A stretch of 64,000 nt of DNA. Origin: Dryobates pubescens (taxonomy: Eukaryota > Chordata > Aves > Piciformes > Picidae). The translations under genes and the position numbers were made by a program. Below the pieces are notes generated by a model. The model had not been told where the DNA came from, ran no database searches, and saw nothing but the letters and a program-made list of their open reading frames with translations. Each line of letters starts with the position of its first letter. Position 1 is the stretch's first letter. The stretch spans positions 2,728,001-2,792,000 of the forward strand of contig NC_071646.1 of assembly GCF_014839835.1 (NCBI RefSeq). Reading direction: 5' to 3'. Positions 32,430 through 61,771 of this stretch are shown here, one piece after another.

Positions 32430-33015
32430 CCAAGCAGGCTGCATCAAAAGCGGAGCAGCCAGCAGGTCAAGGCAGGTGATTCTGCTCCTCTGCTCTGCTC
32501 AGGTGAGACCCCACCTGCAGTACTGTGTGCAGGTCTGGAGTCCTTCACACAAGAATAACGTTGAACTGTTGGAGAAGGTCCAGAGGAGGCCATGAAGATG
32601 ATCAGAGGGCTGGAGCACTGCTGCTGTGAGGGCAGACAGGGAGCTGGGTCTATTCAGCCTGGAGAAAGCTCCAGGGAGACCTCAGAACAGCCTTCCAGTA
32701 CCTGAAGGGGCTACAGGAGAGCTGGGGAGGGACTTTTGACAAGGGCTTGGAGTGCTAGGATGAGGGGCAATGGTTTGAAGCTACAGCAGGGGAGATGCAG
32801 ATTTGACATTAGGAAGTTCTTTACTGTGGGAGTGGTGAGACACTGGACCAGGTTGCCCAGGGAGGCTGTGGATGCCTCATCCCTGGAAGTGTCAAGACCA
32901 GGCTGCATGAGGCTTTGAGCAACCTGGGCTGGAGGGAGGTGTCCCTGCCCATGGCAGGGGGTTGGAATTGGCTGAGCTTTGAGGTCCCTTCCAACCCAAA
33001 CCATTCTGTGATCCT
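32430..33015 (+). mobile_element. CR1 LINE fragment, 0.6 kb
   Basis: From CAAGCAGGCTGCATCAAAAG (end of the coding part) to CAACCCAAACCATTCTGTGA; complete 3' end. Confidence 0.85.
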
Positions 33016-33635
33016 CTGCTCTGTTCCCACAGCTTGGTTAGCATTAACTCCCCAGCAGAAGCAAGGAGTCAGCTCTCCAGGTGTAACACACTCCCCCCCA
33101 AAGGCTTTAATTAAGCATACTAGACAAGGACAGTGCAATCTTGCACAACCCAGTTTTATTCCCTTTCCTGCTGCATTCTTTAATCCAGAAAGCAGTCTGC
33201 TGCCCAGGCTCAGAGCAGTGCAAACCCCAGCATTGATTCAAACCAATTTGAAGTCCTTTTCTCTTCTGCCCAGCCCCCTGGCAGACCCCCACTGGCACTT
33301 CTACAGCTGGCTGCACAGCTCCAGTTCAACCACAGGCAGACAGTTAATTTGTACCATTGAGGAGCTGTAATCTTCCAAATGGCAAGCTGAAAACTTTTCT
33401 TTGCTCCCCTTATTAAAGAGCTTCCTTGCCAGGGAGAGGTCTGCAGGGCTTACCCGGGGTGGCTGGGTGCAGAGCAGGAGCCAAGAGCCGTTCTCTGATG
33501 CTGTTTGTGCTGTGGGCAGCAAAATCTGCCTGACACAGATGCTTCAGCAGTGGTGTGTCAGTCTGAGGACTCCAGAACTCCAGCAGCACCTGGGGTGCTG
33601 TGTTTAAAGCTGTCAGGAGAGAAACCCTGCATTTT
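33016..33635. other. No gene or named repeat seen
   Basis: About 620 bp; nothing recognised. Confidence 0.4.
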
Positions 33636-33860
33636 CCCCCTCCTGCACCTCTCCCTTTCCCCCCTCCTGCACCTCTCCCTTTCCCCCCTCCTGCACCTCT
33701 CCCTTTCCCCCCTCCTGCACCTCTCCCTTTCCCCCCTCCTGCACCTCTCCCTTTCCCCCCTCCTGCACCTCTCCCTTTCCCCCCTCCTGCACCTCTCCCT
33801 TTCCCCCCTCCTGCACCTCTCCCTTTCCCCCCTCCTGCACCTCTCCCTTTCCCCTCCTGC
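33636..33860. repeat. 24-bp minisatellite, nine copies
   Basis: CTCCTGCACCTCTCCCTTTC plus four C, repeated about nine times with almost no variation. The 24-bp length keeps all frames open. Confidence 0.9.
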
Positions 33861-33886
33861 ATCCTCAGAAGTCAGGAAGAGCAAAT

Positions 33887-33975
33887 GGGATGGGATGGGA
33901 TGGGATGGGATGGGATGGGATGGAATGGAATGGAATGGAATGGAATAGGATAGAAAGGAATAGAATAGAATTGAA
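33887..33975. repeat. Pentanucleotide microsatellite (TGGGA then TGGAA)
   Basis: About seven TGGGA units pass into TGGAA and AGAATAG-like units that lead straight into an antisense CR1. It is probably an expanded CR1 tail. Confidence 0.85.
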
Positions 33976-34232
33976 TTAGCCAGATTGGAAAAGACCTTTG
34001 AGAGCATCCAGTCCAACCTATCACCCAGCACCATCTGATCAACTAAACCATGGCACCAAGTGCCTCATCCAGGCTCTTCCTAAACACCTCCAGGGATGGG
34101 GACTCCACCACCTCCCTGGGCAGCACATCTCAAAGGCCAATCTCTCTTTCTGTGAAGAATTTCTTCCTAACCTCCAGCCTAAACCTCCCCTGGCACAGCT
34201 TGAGACTGTGTCCTCTTGTTCTGGTGCTGCTG
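33972..34232 (-). mobile_element. CR1 LINE fragment
   Basis: TTGAATTAGCCAGATTGGAA to CTGTGTCCTCTTGTTCTGGT. Confidence 0.85.
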
Positions 34233-34384
34233 CTTGGGTGAAAAATGGGTGTGAAAAAGAGGGCTGTGCTCCTGCTCCAGGGTGGATTGTGGTTGCAGCA
34301 CTGTTGTGAGCTTGGTCTTGAAGGCAATTGCAGCCATGGACTTGTGCCACTGAACCCAGCTCCTCCTGGAAGTCTGCTTGGACT

Positions 34385-34640
34385 CAGTGACTTTATTAGG
34401 ATGAGAAGAGACAGCATTAAGCTGCACCAGGGGAGGTTTAGGTTGGAGATTAGAAGCAACCTCTTCACTGAAAGGGTTCTCAAACAGGCTCCCCAGGGAG
34501 GTGGTTGAATCCCCATCCTTTGTGATGTGTAGAAGAGGCAGAGATGTGGTGCTGAGGGCCTTGGTTTAGCACCAGCCTGGGGAGGGTTTGACTGGATGTT
34601 CTTAAAGGGCTTTTCCAGCCTAAATCATAGCATCACAGAA
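34385..34640 (+). mobile_element. CR1 LINE fragment
   Basis: GACTTTATTAGGATGAGAAG to GGGCTTTTCCAGCCTAAATC; oriented opposite to the copy at 33972-34232. Confidence 0.75.
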
Positions 34641-34649
34641 TGGCTTAGG

Positions 34650-34772
34650 CTGGAATGGTGGCCAGGTTGGATGAGGCCTTGAGCAGCCAAGTCTAGTTGA
34701 GAGGTGTCCCTGCCTGTGGTGAGGAGGTTGGAGGAGATGATCTCTGAGGTCTGAGGCATTCTATGATTCCAG
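34650..34772 (+). mobile_element. CR1 LINE 3' fragment
   Basis: GGTGGCCAGGTTGGATGAGG to GGCATTCTATGATTCC. Confidence 0.75.
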
Positions 34773-34901
34773 AGTGTGTTTGGCTCCCCTTTAATGAAAG
34801 AAGGAATGTAGTGCTGGTGTAAGGGCAGGAGTGGCACCAGGAGATCAGAGTCTGGTGTTTAACTGAGGTTCCAGAACTGCACAGGTTGGTCAAACAACCC
34901 C

Positions 34902-35205
34902 AGCCAGCAGGCAGCTTTGGCCACCCCCCCAGCCAGCAGGCAGCTTTGGCCTCCCCCCCAGCCAGCAGGCAGCTTTGGCCTCCCCCCCAGCCAGCAGGCA
35001 GCTTTGGCCTCCCCCCCAGCCAGCAGGCAGCTTTGGCCTCCCCCCCAGCCAGCAGGCAGCTTTGGCCTCCCCCCCAGCCAGCAGGCAGCTTTGGCCTCCC
35101 CCCCAGCCAGCAGGCAGCTTTGGCCTCCCCCCAGCCAGCAGGCAGCTTTGGCCACCCCCAGCAGCCAGCAGGCAGCTTTTGCCACCCCCAGCAGGCAGCT
35201 TTTGC
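34902..35205. repeat. 29-bp minisatellite, about ten copies
   Basis: AGCCAGCAGGCAGCTTTGGC plus CTCCCCCCC, with starts at 34931, 34960, 34989, 35018, 35047, 35076 and 35105 at an exact 29-bp period; edge copies differ slightly. Confidence 0.9.
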
Positions 35206-35699
35206 CAAGCACATCCCCAAGGCAGCAGTTTTCATTCCCAGGGGCCACTTAAGCACCTTGGTGCAGGTCAGTCACCCAGCAGGGAGCTGAATGCCCATTT
35301 CAAATTTATAAGGGAAGAAGAGTAATGACAAAGGACATAATCTGTACCTTAAGGGCTTTGGGGACTGGTTTGGACAGGTGACACTTCCCTGCCAGTGCCT
35401 CAGCTTGTCCCACAACCTGTTCTAATGGACTGGCACCAAGAGGCTATTTTGGTGATGATTCCATCGTTAAGGGTTGGTAATAAAGTACTAACCAACCCTC
35501 CCCACCCCACCAGGAGGTACTAACCCCTTCCTAACCTTTAAAACAAGGCAGCTGTACTTTAAAGGTCTCCACCTCTTCACTTCAAATGTTTGGTTCGGCA
35601 GAGTTTAGGAGAACCACACAAAGTTGGCTTCTTTTGACTCGAGGTCAGCACCAAAAGTTCTTTGGCCTTGGGTAGTTGGGTCAGGGTGTAACAGCAGCA
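35206..35699. other. No gene or named repeat seen
   Basis: About 490 bp, AT-richer, between two minisatellites. Confidence 0.4.
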
Positions 35700-36815
35700 A
35701 CCTCCCCAAGGATGAGTTAGAGCAGCAGCTCCAAGCTCTCCAGAGGTCCCTTCCAACCCCTAAGGCACTGTGAAGCTCCCCAAGGATGAGTTAGAGCAGC
35801 AGCTCCAAGATCTCCAGAGGTCCCTTCCAACCCCTAAGGCACTGTGAAGCTCCCCAAGGATGAGTTAGAGCAGCAGCTCCAAGCTCTCCAGAGGTCCCTT
35901 CCAACCCCTAAGGCACTGTGAAGCTCCCCAAGGATGAGTTAGAGCAGCAGCTCCAAGATCTCCAGAGGTCCCTTCCAACCCCTAAGGCACTGTAAACCTC
36001 CCCAAGGATGAATTAGAGCAGCAACTCCTAGATCTCCAGAGGCGCCTTCCAACCTCCAAGGTCCTGTGAAGCTCCCCAGGGATGGGTTACAGCAGCAACT
36101 CCTAGATCTCCAGAGGTGCCTTCCAACCCCTAAGGCACTGTAAACCTCCCCAAGGATGAATTAGAGCAGCAACTCCTAGATCTCCAGAGGTGCCTTCCAA
36201 CCTCTAAGGTCCTGTGAAGCTCCCCAAGGATGAGTTAGAGCAGCAGCTCCAAGATCTCCAGAGGTCCCTTCCAACCCCTAAGGCACTGTGAAGCTCCCCA
36301 AGGATGAGTTAGAGCAGCAGCTCCAAGATCTCCAGAGGTCCCTTCCAACCCCTAAGGCACTGTGAAGCTCCCCAAGGATGAGTTAGAGCAGCAGCTCCAA
36401 GATCTCCAGAGGTCCCTTCCAACCCCTAAGGCACTGTGAAGCTCCCCAAGGATGAATTAGAGCAGCAACTCCTAGATCTCCAGAGGTGCCTTCCAACCTC
36501 TAAGGTCCTGTGAAGCTCCCCAAGGATGAGTTAGAGCAGCAGCTCCAAGATCTCCAGAGGTCCCTTCCAACCCCTAAGGCACTGTGAAGCTCCCCAAGGA
36601 TGAGTTAGAGCAGCAGCTCCAAGATCTCCAGAGGTCCCTTCCAACCCCTAAGGCACTGTAAACCTCCCCAAGGATGAACTAGAGCAGCAACTCCTAGATC
36701 TCCAGAGGCGCCTTCCAACCTCTAAGGTCCTGTGAAGCTCCCCAGGGATGGGTTACAGCAGCAACTCCTAGATCTCCAGAGGTGCCTTCCAACCCCTAAG
36801 GTCATGTGAACCTCC
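35700..36815. repeat. 74-bp minisatellite, about 15 copies, two unit classes
   Basis: Unit: CTCCCCAAGGATGAGTTAGA...CTCCAGAGGTCCCTTCCAAC...GGCACTGTGAAG, first repeat at 35703 and 35777. Class A has GAGTTAGAGCAGCAGCTCC and GGTCCCTTCC; class B has GAATTAGAGCAGCAACTCCT and GGTGCCTTCC. The inner block CTCCAGAGGTCCCTTCCAAC matches a CR1 3' end. Confidence 0.92.
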
Positions 36816-36985
36816 CCAGGGATGACTTCCAGCAGCAACCTCCCCAGGGATGACTTCCAGCAGCAACCTCCCCAGGGATGACTTCCAGCAGCAACCTCCC
36901 CAGGGGTTTCCCCAGGGATGACTTCCAGCAGCAACCTCCCCAAGGGTTTCCCCAAGGATGACTTCCAGCAGCAACCTCCCCAAGG
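36812..36985. repeat. 28-bp minisatellite, about six copies
   Basis: AGGGATGACTTCCAGCAGCA plus ACCTCCCC, with a few GGTTTCCCC insertions. It follows the 74-bp array and stops about 45 bp before the distal YOD1 poly(A) signal. Confidence 0.85.
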
Positions 36986-37014
36986 ACGAAGTGCAGCAGT
37001 TCAGGTGCCAGTTT

Positions 37015-39644
37015 TTAACCAAAGAGTCTTTATTTTCTAGGCAACAAAAGAAGACACCAAGCAGTGATACAAAGACATCTTCCCTCCAACGGAGCTGCTT
37101 CTCCGTTAGCCCGTTCCCTATGCAAGCCTGGCACAGCAAAGCTAAAACACTCTGGGTTAAACAAACCTAACCTTAACAACACCTCAAGTGAGAAACACCC
37201 CCTTAAAAAGATCCTTTTGCTGTTGTTTTGTTCCTGTCACACACCTCCAGACATCCACCCAGGCTCCAGAGCTAACAGCTGAGGCTTGCTCCCCACAGCC
37301 AATGCATTTGCAAACACGGCAGACAAGAGATAACTTCTCTTCCCCTCCTGTTTCAAAGCCACCCCAGCCCCAGGCACCTCATCCCCCTTCTCTGAGGTAG
37401 GTTTTTGAGTTTATGTCCATTTTTTTTTCCCTTCCCTCCAGCTGGCTAAATGGTGGAGGATCAGCTCCCTGGCTGAGGTGGTGGCTTGTGACCCCTTCGG
37501 TGTGAGAGCCGGGAGCACCACTCGGGGTTGACAGCTTCTTGCCACCACCCCTAGCCAGGCTTTCACCTCAAGTAGTTCCAGCACAGTGTGATCTTCAAGT
37601 TCCTTTGAGCTGTCAGCTATTCCTTTAGGTTTCTAAGCAGCAGCTTCTAGAGGGTGGCTTTTAATGGTGGGGTGGTTTAGCTGTTGGGGTTTCCCTCCTC
37701 CCCACCCACCCACCCCCCCACTAATGACAGGCTAAAAGCAAAGCAGGATTGAAGACCTGGGAGCTAAATGGCTCTAGAGGCAAACTCCCAGCAGTGCTAA
37801 GTGTCTGGTTTAATACTGAATGCAAAAGAAACCTGGTCCACAGTGCTCTTAGTGATTCTGTTCCTTATACTTCAAGTCTCAAGTCAGCAAAGCACTTAGG
37901 TAATTATGTTCCCTCCTCAGTAAGACCCCTCCTGGATCTCTTGAGGGAGCCTCTGCTGAGAACTTCAGTGAAAGAAGAGAAGTTGTTTTTTTGCTGGGCT
38001 TTTGTTAGTTGGTTGTTTCTTTTCCCAGCCAGATGCCTTAAGGAATGAAGGAAATCCTTCCAAGGTTCCACTTGGATTTATTTCTGCCTCAGATGCAAGG
38101 GGGGGGTGGGGGTGGGGGTGTTGGTTTTTTTGTTGCTCCCTGTTTGTGACAAGTGCAAGGAAGATGACTTCAAAGTGTCAACAGCAAAATGGCAGGCTAA
38201 GGATAGTCTAAAATGCAGTAAAATCAACTCTGTGTTGCAGGCATTTCAAAAGGGGGGGGAACCCCCCAAAACCAAACTAAAATCCCCTGCAGCAATATTC
38301 ACCTTTTCAGCACCTCTCCAAGACACCTCCAAAGCACTTCTGGTTAAGCCTCACAACCCCACTGGGAGGCAGGAGAGAACTAAACCAGTTTCCAACTTCC
38401 CTGCTAGCCAACAGCAGGAGAAGTAGGGCAGCTCAGGCAGCTTATTTGTGTGTGTCTTGAAACTTCAACAGCACCCTTCATTATCAGAATTAAAAGTCTT
38501 GCCACTGAACAGTCACTGGTGACAAATCCAACACATTAAGGCAGAATGCAGATGAAGAAGCTTGGAAGCCTCCCTTCTGAGAGGGGAGGACTCCTGTGTC
38601 CCTTCTTAAACAGGACAACCCTCTCCTTTTTGATCAGCCAAGAGTGAGAACTACACCTTTTAAAGTGCTAACTTACAGTATCTGGAATCTGGTAGAGCTT
38701 AGTGACAAGTGGGGCTGGGAGGGAGCAGCTCTCCCCAAGTCAAGGCTGCCTAAAAGCTATTGCAAAGATGCAAACCCAGGCATTTCCCTAATGGCTCTTG
38801 CTTTCCTCCCCTCTTCCCCAGCCAGAGTTTCAGATTCCATGATGAAAAAGAACCTAAAAGTATTTCAAGACACATGCCAAGGTTCTGATGCAGTGTAAAC
38901 ACCTGGAGGGGAAGGGGTAGGGGAAGGGGGTGGGAGTGGGGGTGATGATAAGTTATTTTTTTCCAAGCAACTAAAAACTACCTAACAAGAGGATTAGTAA
39001 GTTTTATTCAACACTTAACCACCTACTTAGTAATTTAAAAGAGGCTACCTTAAAGCTTAGAGGCCATTCCTTTCTCTAAAGCCAGGACTTCACACAAACA
39101 CCACAGCCTACTCCTGATGGCAACAGGGCAGCTCTGGAGAGGCTCTTCCTATGACACCCACTGAGCAGTTCCCCTCCCTTGTGTGAGCAGAGTCTCAACT
39201 CTTAGGATAAGCACTGCTGAGATGTTGAGTTTCCCAACCCCTTAGCTTGCCCTGAAAACAGAACACAAGAGAGAATAATTCAGCAGCTTCTAGAGGCTGG
39301 GCTGGAAGGAGCCCCCCCCCCCCCCTCCCCACCCCCAGGGGTTTGTGTCTCTGCTGCAGACGATGCCCACCAAGGGGGAGGCTCTTTCAAGCCACCAAGC
39401 GTTCAGCTGCCAGCACCAACCAACCACCTGCCAAAGTCCTAGAGATCAGCATGCGAGGAGATTCCTATGTGAGATCCATCGGCGGAGTCCTTAGGCAGAG
39501 CCGAGCTGCGTGCCTGGGCCAGCCCTCAACTCGCGTCTCAAGCCTCGGTGAACGGAACTGTGGGGTTACGTACAGCTTACCGGGACGCCCGGGAGGCCGT
39601 CCCGGGGTGGTGAGGTAGTGGAAGCGACCGTCCTCACGCGGGCG
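37015..39644 (-). other. YOD1: YOD1 3' UTR (inferred), about 0.65 or 2.6 kb
   Basis: This stretch is AT-richer than its surroundings and free of CR1 and minisatellites, in sharp contrast to both flanks. Minus-strand AATAAA signals occur at 39003-39008 (short form) and 37029-37034 (long form). Long 3' UTRs are known for mammalian YOD1. No coding frame of interest was seen in it. Confidence 0.5.
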
Positions 39645-41109
39645 TCACACCTCCCCGAAGTTGGTGTGCCCAGTCTCCTTGGCGTGCTCCCTGGCTTCCG
39701 CCTGCCCCGTCAGTCCCTTCTGGCACACCATGCACCTCAGCGTGAAGTGGTTGACGTCGGTGAACTGCCTCTTCCTCCTGGCTTCGTCGGCCAGCTCCAG
39801 GGCCTGCGCCAGGACCACGTCGTCGGCGGCGGAGAAGATGGTCTGGGGAGGAATGTCCGTGTCGGGGATCCTCCTCTCCAGGGGATCGTAGTGGATCCCG
39901 TCGTAGATCAGGAGGACCCTCTTGGTGTAGCCGGCGTCCTCCCCGAAGCGGTCGATGCGGACGGTCTGGGTGTCCACCACGCAGATCTCGCACTGGTAGA
40001 ACTTGGACAGAATGGACACCTCGATGGCTCCTCCCCAAGTCTCTTCTTTCCTGATCCAGTCACAGTATTCCCTGTTGGTTTTCCCCAGGACAGCCTCGCA
40101 GTAGGACTCGGGGTCGCTGGCGACGATCTGGGCGATGAGGCTGCGCATCTCCGGGGCGCAGCCCGGGTCGTACACGCCTCCCTCCACCACGTAGTAAACG
40201 CTGGTGAAGAGGCAGGAGTTGTCTGCCGGCACGACCCTCCTGGCCAGCACGGGCACAGCTTCCCTCAGCGGGTGAGACATGGCTCTCTTGGCGACCACGG
40301 GCGAGTCGGGCTTGGGCTTGGAAACGTCCTCCTCAACTATCAGAGTGTCGCCTGTCAAACACGGCAGGAGGAAGAACTGAGAGGGACGCGCAGGTGAGGC
40401 TTAAAGATGCTGCTGCCCCCTACAATGGAGCCACGTTGAGGCGGCGCCTCTGTGCCTAGAATCACGCAACGCACTAGGTTGGAAGGGACCTTTTAAGGTC
40501 ATCTAGTCCAGCCCTCAGCAGCACAGTATGCTGACGGGAAACAGCCTCGGCCACGAGAGCCGGTAGCATCTCGCTGGCCAAGTGCTGGGCTCCGGTGTAC
40601 TCACCTGGGGTGTCCCCAGTCCCTGCCTCCTCCAGCCCCGTCCTTTACTCTCCGGACCCCCCGGGACGCAGCAAAATCACCAGCGGCGCTAGTGGCGAGC
40701 AGGAAGTGCTCCCGAGCCGGGTGTTGACAGCTACCCCCAGGAAGAAGAACCGGCCCGGCAGCCGCCTGATGAGGGGCGTGCTGGGCCGCAGCCTCTTTTA
40801 ATTAAGTTAATTGCAGCCGGCGGAGCAGCAGAGGCCATAAAGCGCCGGCGCCAGTACCCACCCCCAATGGCGCAGGCCCGAGACTGCTGCTCGGCCCTCA
40901 CCCGAGTGGATCCCGAGGTCACCGAGCCTCCTCTCGCCGTCGCTGAGGTCCAGGCTCCGCGGCGGGAAACCCAGCAGGAGGCGCTGAGCCGTGGCGGGGA
41001 CGCCAGTGAGGGCAGCCAGGGCTGCCTGCATGTCGCGGAGGCGGGAGTGGGCCGTGAGGCCGGGCAGCGGGTGGGTGCCGCTGCGGGCCTTGCAGCGCAG
41101 CCGCAGCAT
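39645..41109 (-). CDS. YOD1: YOD1, OTU-family ubiquitin thioesterase (OTUD2)
   Basis: Two coding exons on the minus strand: 40902-41109 (ATG at 41109) and 39645-40351; donor GTGAGG, acceptor TTTGACAG, phase 1; 915 nt = 304 aa. Residues 1-75 form the UBX-like domain ([15 protein letters not shown]...). The OTU domain follows, with the catalytic motif [18 protein letters not shown] (Cys about residue 116) and the histidine in YDGIHYDPL. The C-terminus has the C2H2 finger [20 protein letters not shown] followed by TGHTNFGEV, identical to human YOD1. Known role: cuts Lys11/27/29/33-type and longer ubiquitin chains, works with p97/VCP in ER-associated degradation and endolysosomal damage, and regulates TRAF6. 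Human YOD1 has about 44 extra N-terminal residues; here no in-frame ATG lies upstream within the CpG island, so this Met, which matches the human MWRLRCK position, is taken as start. A short CR1 fragment lies in the intron. Confidence 0.96.
40456..40540 (-). mobile_element. CR1 LINE 3' end in the YOD1 intron
   Basis: CTAGAATCACGCAACGCACT and GGTTGGAAGGGACC; antisense on the plus strand, so same-sense as YOD1. Confidence 0.7.
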
Positions 41110-41191
41110 CCTCGGCGGGGCCGCCCCGCGCCACCGCCTCCCCCTCCTCCGCCGCCGCCACGGACCGGGAGTCGCTTCCGCTCCCGCCCAC

Positions 41192-41201
41192 TCTCGCGAG
41201 A
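41192..41201. promoter_or_regulatory. TCTCGCGAGA palindromic promoter element
   Basis: A perfect 10-bp palindrome, 83 bp upstream of the YOD1 ATG. This motif is known from TATA-less, often bidirectional housekeeping promoters and is bound by ZBTB33/Kaiso-type factors. Confidence 0.6.
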
Positions 41202-41220
41202 TGCCCACTGCGCTCTCGCC

Positions 41221-41241
41221 ATTGGCTGGGCTGCAGCCAAT
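41221..41241. promoter_or_regulatory. Inverted CCAAT-box pair
   Basis: ATTGGCTG (41221-41228) and its exact reverse complement CAGCCAAT (41234-41241) are separated by 5 bp. This gives one CCAAT box (NF-Y type) facing each gene. Confidence 0.6.
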
Positions 41242-41280
41242 CAGCGCGTAGTCAGCGGCGGGGAGGTGGAGAAGCGAGTC

Positions 41281-41288
41281 TGACGTCA
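41281..41288. promoter_or_regulatory. Consensus CRE (TGACGTCA)
   Basis: A full palindromic cAMP response element, 78 bp before the PFKFB2 ATG. CREB/ATF binding would fit hormonal control of a glycolytic regulator, but this is inference. Confidence 0.6.
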
Positions 41289-41303
41289 CTGCGCTCGGCG
41301 TTC

Positions 41304-41344
41304 ATTTGCATGCGGGGCCGGTGTGATTTGCATATGATTTGCAT
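41304..41344. promoter_or_regulatory. Three perfect octamer motifs (ATTTGCAT)
   Basis: Exact copies start at 41304, 41326 and 41337, that is 22 and 11 bp apart, so they lie on about the same face of the helix. Octamers are bound by POU proteins such as Oct-1. The last ends 21 bp before the PFKFB2 start codon, so they may lie in the core promoter or the 5' UTR. Confidence 0.65.
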
Positions 41345-41365
41345 GTGGCGCGGCGGCCCGGAGCC

Positions 41366-60595
<19,230 letters not shown>

Positions 60596-61201
60596 GATTT
60601 GGCTTCCCCTTGGGTTGGACTGGCACTGCCATGGCTGGGAAGAGCCCTGCAGGTGGAACTGGAGCATCCTTGGAGCACCACGAGCCTCGCGCTGCTTTGG
60701 GCCAGTTCTCCTCTCCCCTCTGCTTCTCAGTCTTGTCTGTGTCTTCTCTTTCTGAGTGCTGAGTTGGCTGTCAGGGAGATCAGAGAACACTTCTGAGGGA
60801 GATTTTGATTTGCTTTGAATTTTTCCAGCCTGTTGTTTTCAGAAGGGGAAGTTAGCCCTGGCCCTTTCTGGGCTGGCCAAACCACGTCCCACATCCTCCC
60901 TCCTGGTTGGGTGGCAGAGTTAGCTGCACTCTGTGTCTCTCTGAGGACTCAGTGGTCATAGCCATGCTGGAAAAAAATTCTCTCACCAGCCCAAATCCCC
61001 AATATTTAGCTTCCTTTTCCCCCTCCCCTGTTAACCATTTCCAAGTTCAAAGACAGTTCTTGCCTTGTTTCACCCCAGAAAGAGCTCCAGGTATCATTTC
61101 ACTTCACTTGCACAGCTGGGGATGTGAAGCCACCCTGCTCTTGAGCCTGTTCCTGTGCTCTCTGCCTCTTGCCCAGGGAGGACAGCCCCAAGGCATTGGC
61201 A

Positions 61202-61275
61202 GCACATCCTGCAGGGCACCTCCAGTGAGGAGCAATAAGCACATCCTGCAGGGCACCTCCAGTGAGGAGCAATAA
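61202..61275. repeat. 37-bp direct duplication
   Basis: GCACATCCTGCAGGGCACCT plus CCAGTGAGGAGCAATAA, present twice in perfect tandem. Confidence 0.9.
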
Positions 61276-61771
61276 CCTCCTCTCACTCCCTGGAAACAGC
61301 TCAGCTACCACAGCTCTTCAATCTCAGCTTTTATTACCCTGCTTTAGCTTTGCTCCCTTGGTCTCAGCCTCATCCTCCCACTCATTATTGGTTTTTTCAG
61401 GGCTTTGTGGCCACTTTCAGTCTCTCTGTCCCCTCTGTGACACCAGAAGAGTCAGAGCCTGGCTGTGCTGGGGGCCTGGGAACAGCAGGGCTGCCTGGGG
61501 TGGGGCTGGAAGGAAGCACAAGCTCTTTGGGTTTGGGGTTCTTTTAACCACTTGCCTTTTTAATGTACCAAATTTGAGGCCCACCACAAGCCTTTTACTT
61601 TATTTCCCCCCTCCCTCTCCTTTTAAACTTGCCTAAGAAGAAGCTGTGAATGTTCCTGATGAGTGATGCTGCCTTAAACCAGAGTTTCAGCTGCTTTAGT
61701 GTTGAGGGCATGGAAGCTCCCTATGGAACAGCTCAAGTGCTGGCTCTGTGTTCCTTCAATCCTTTGTTGCC

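Larger units (their letters stand above)
41110..41365. promoter_or_regulatory. Bidirectional YOD1/PFKFB2 promoter
   Basis: The two start codons lie only 256 bp apart, facing away from each other, in CpG-rich DNA with no TATA box. The interval contains, from the YOD1 side: an ETS-like CGGAAGC (reverse, 41174-41180), TCTCGCGAGA (41192-41201), an inverted CCAAT pair (41221-41241), a perfect CRE (41281-41288) and three octamers (41304-41344). Head-to-head YOD1/PFKFB2 order is also found in mammals. Start sites cannot be placed from sequence alone. Confidence 0.8.

Noticed and set aside
34693-35325. Repetitive frames on both strands
   Set aside because: Created by the 29-bp minisatellite, which is open in several frames at once.
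35700-36985. Regular direct repeats resembling a CRISPR array
   Set aside because: Units are contiguous with no unique spacers, and this is vertebrate DNA. They are minisatellites.
39618-40397. 259-codon frame on the plus strand
   Set aside because: Antisense shadow of the YOD1 OTU exon.
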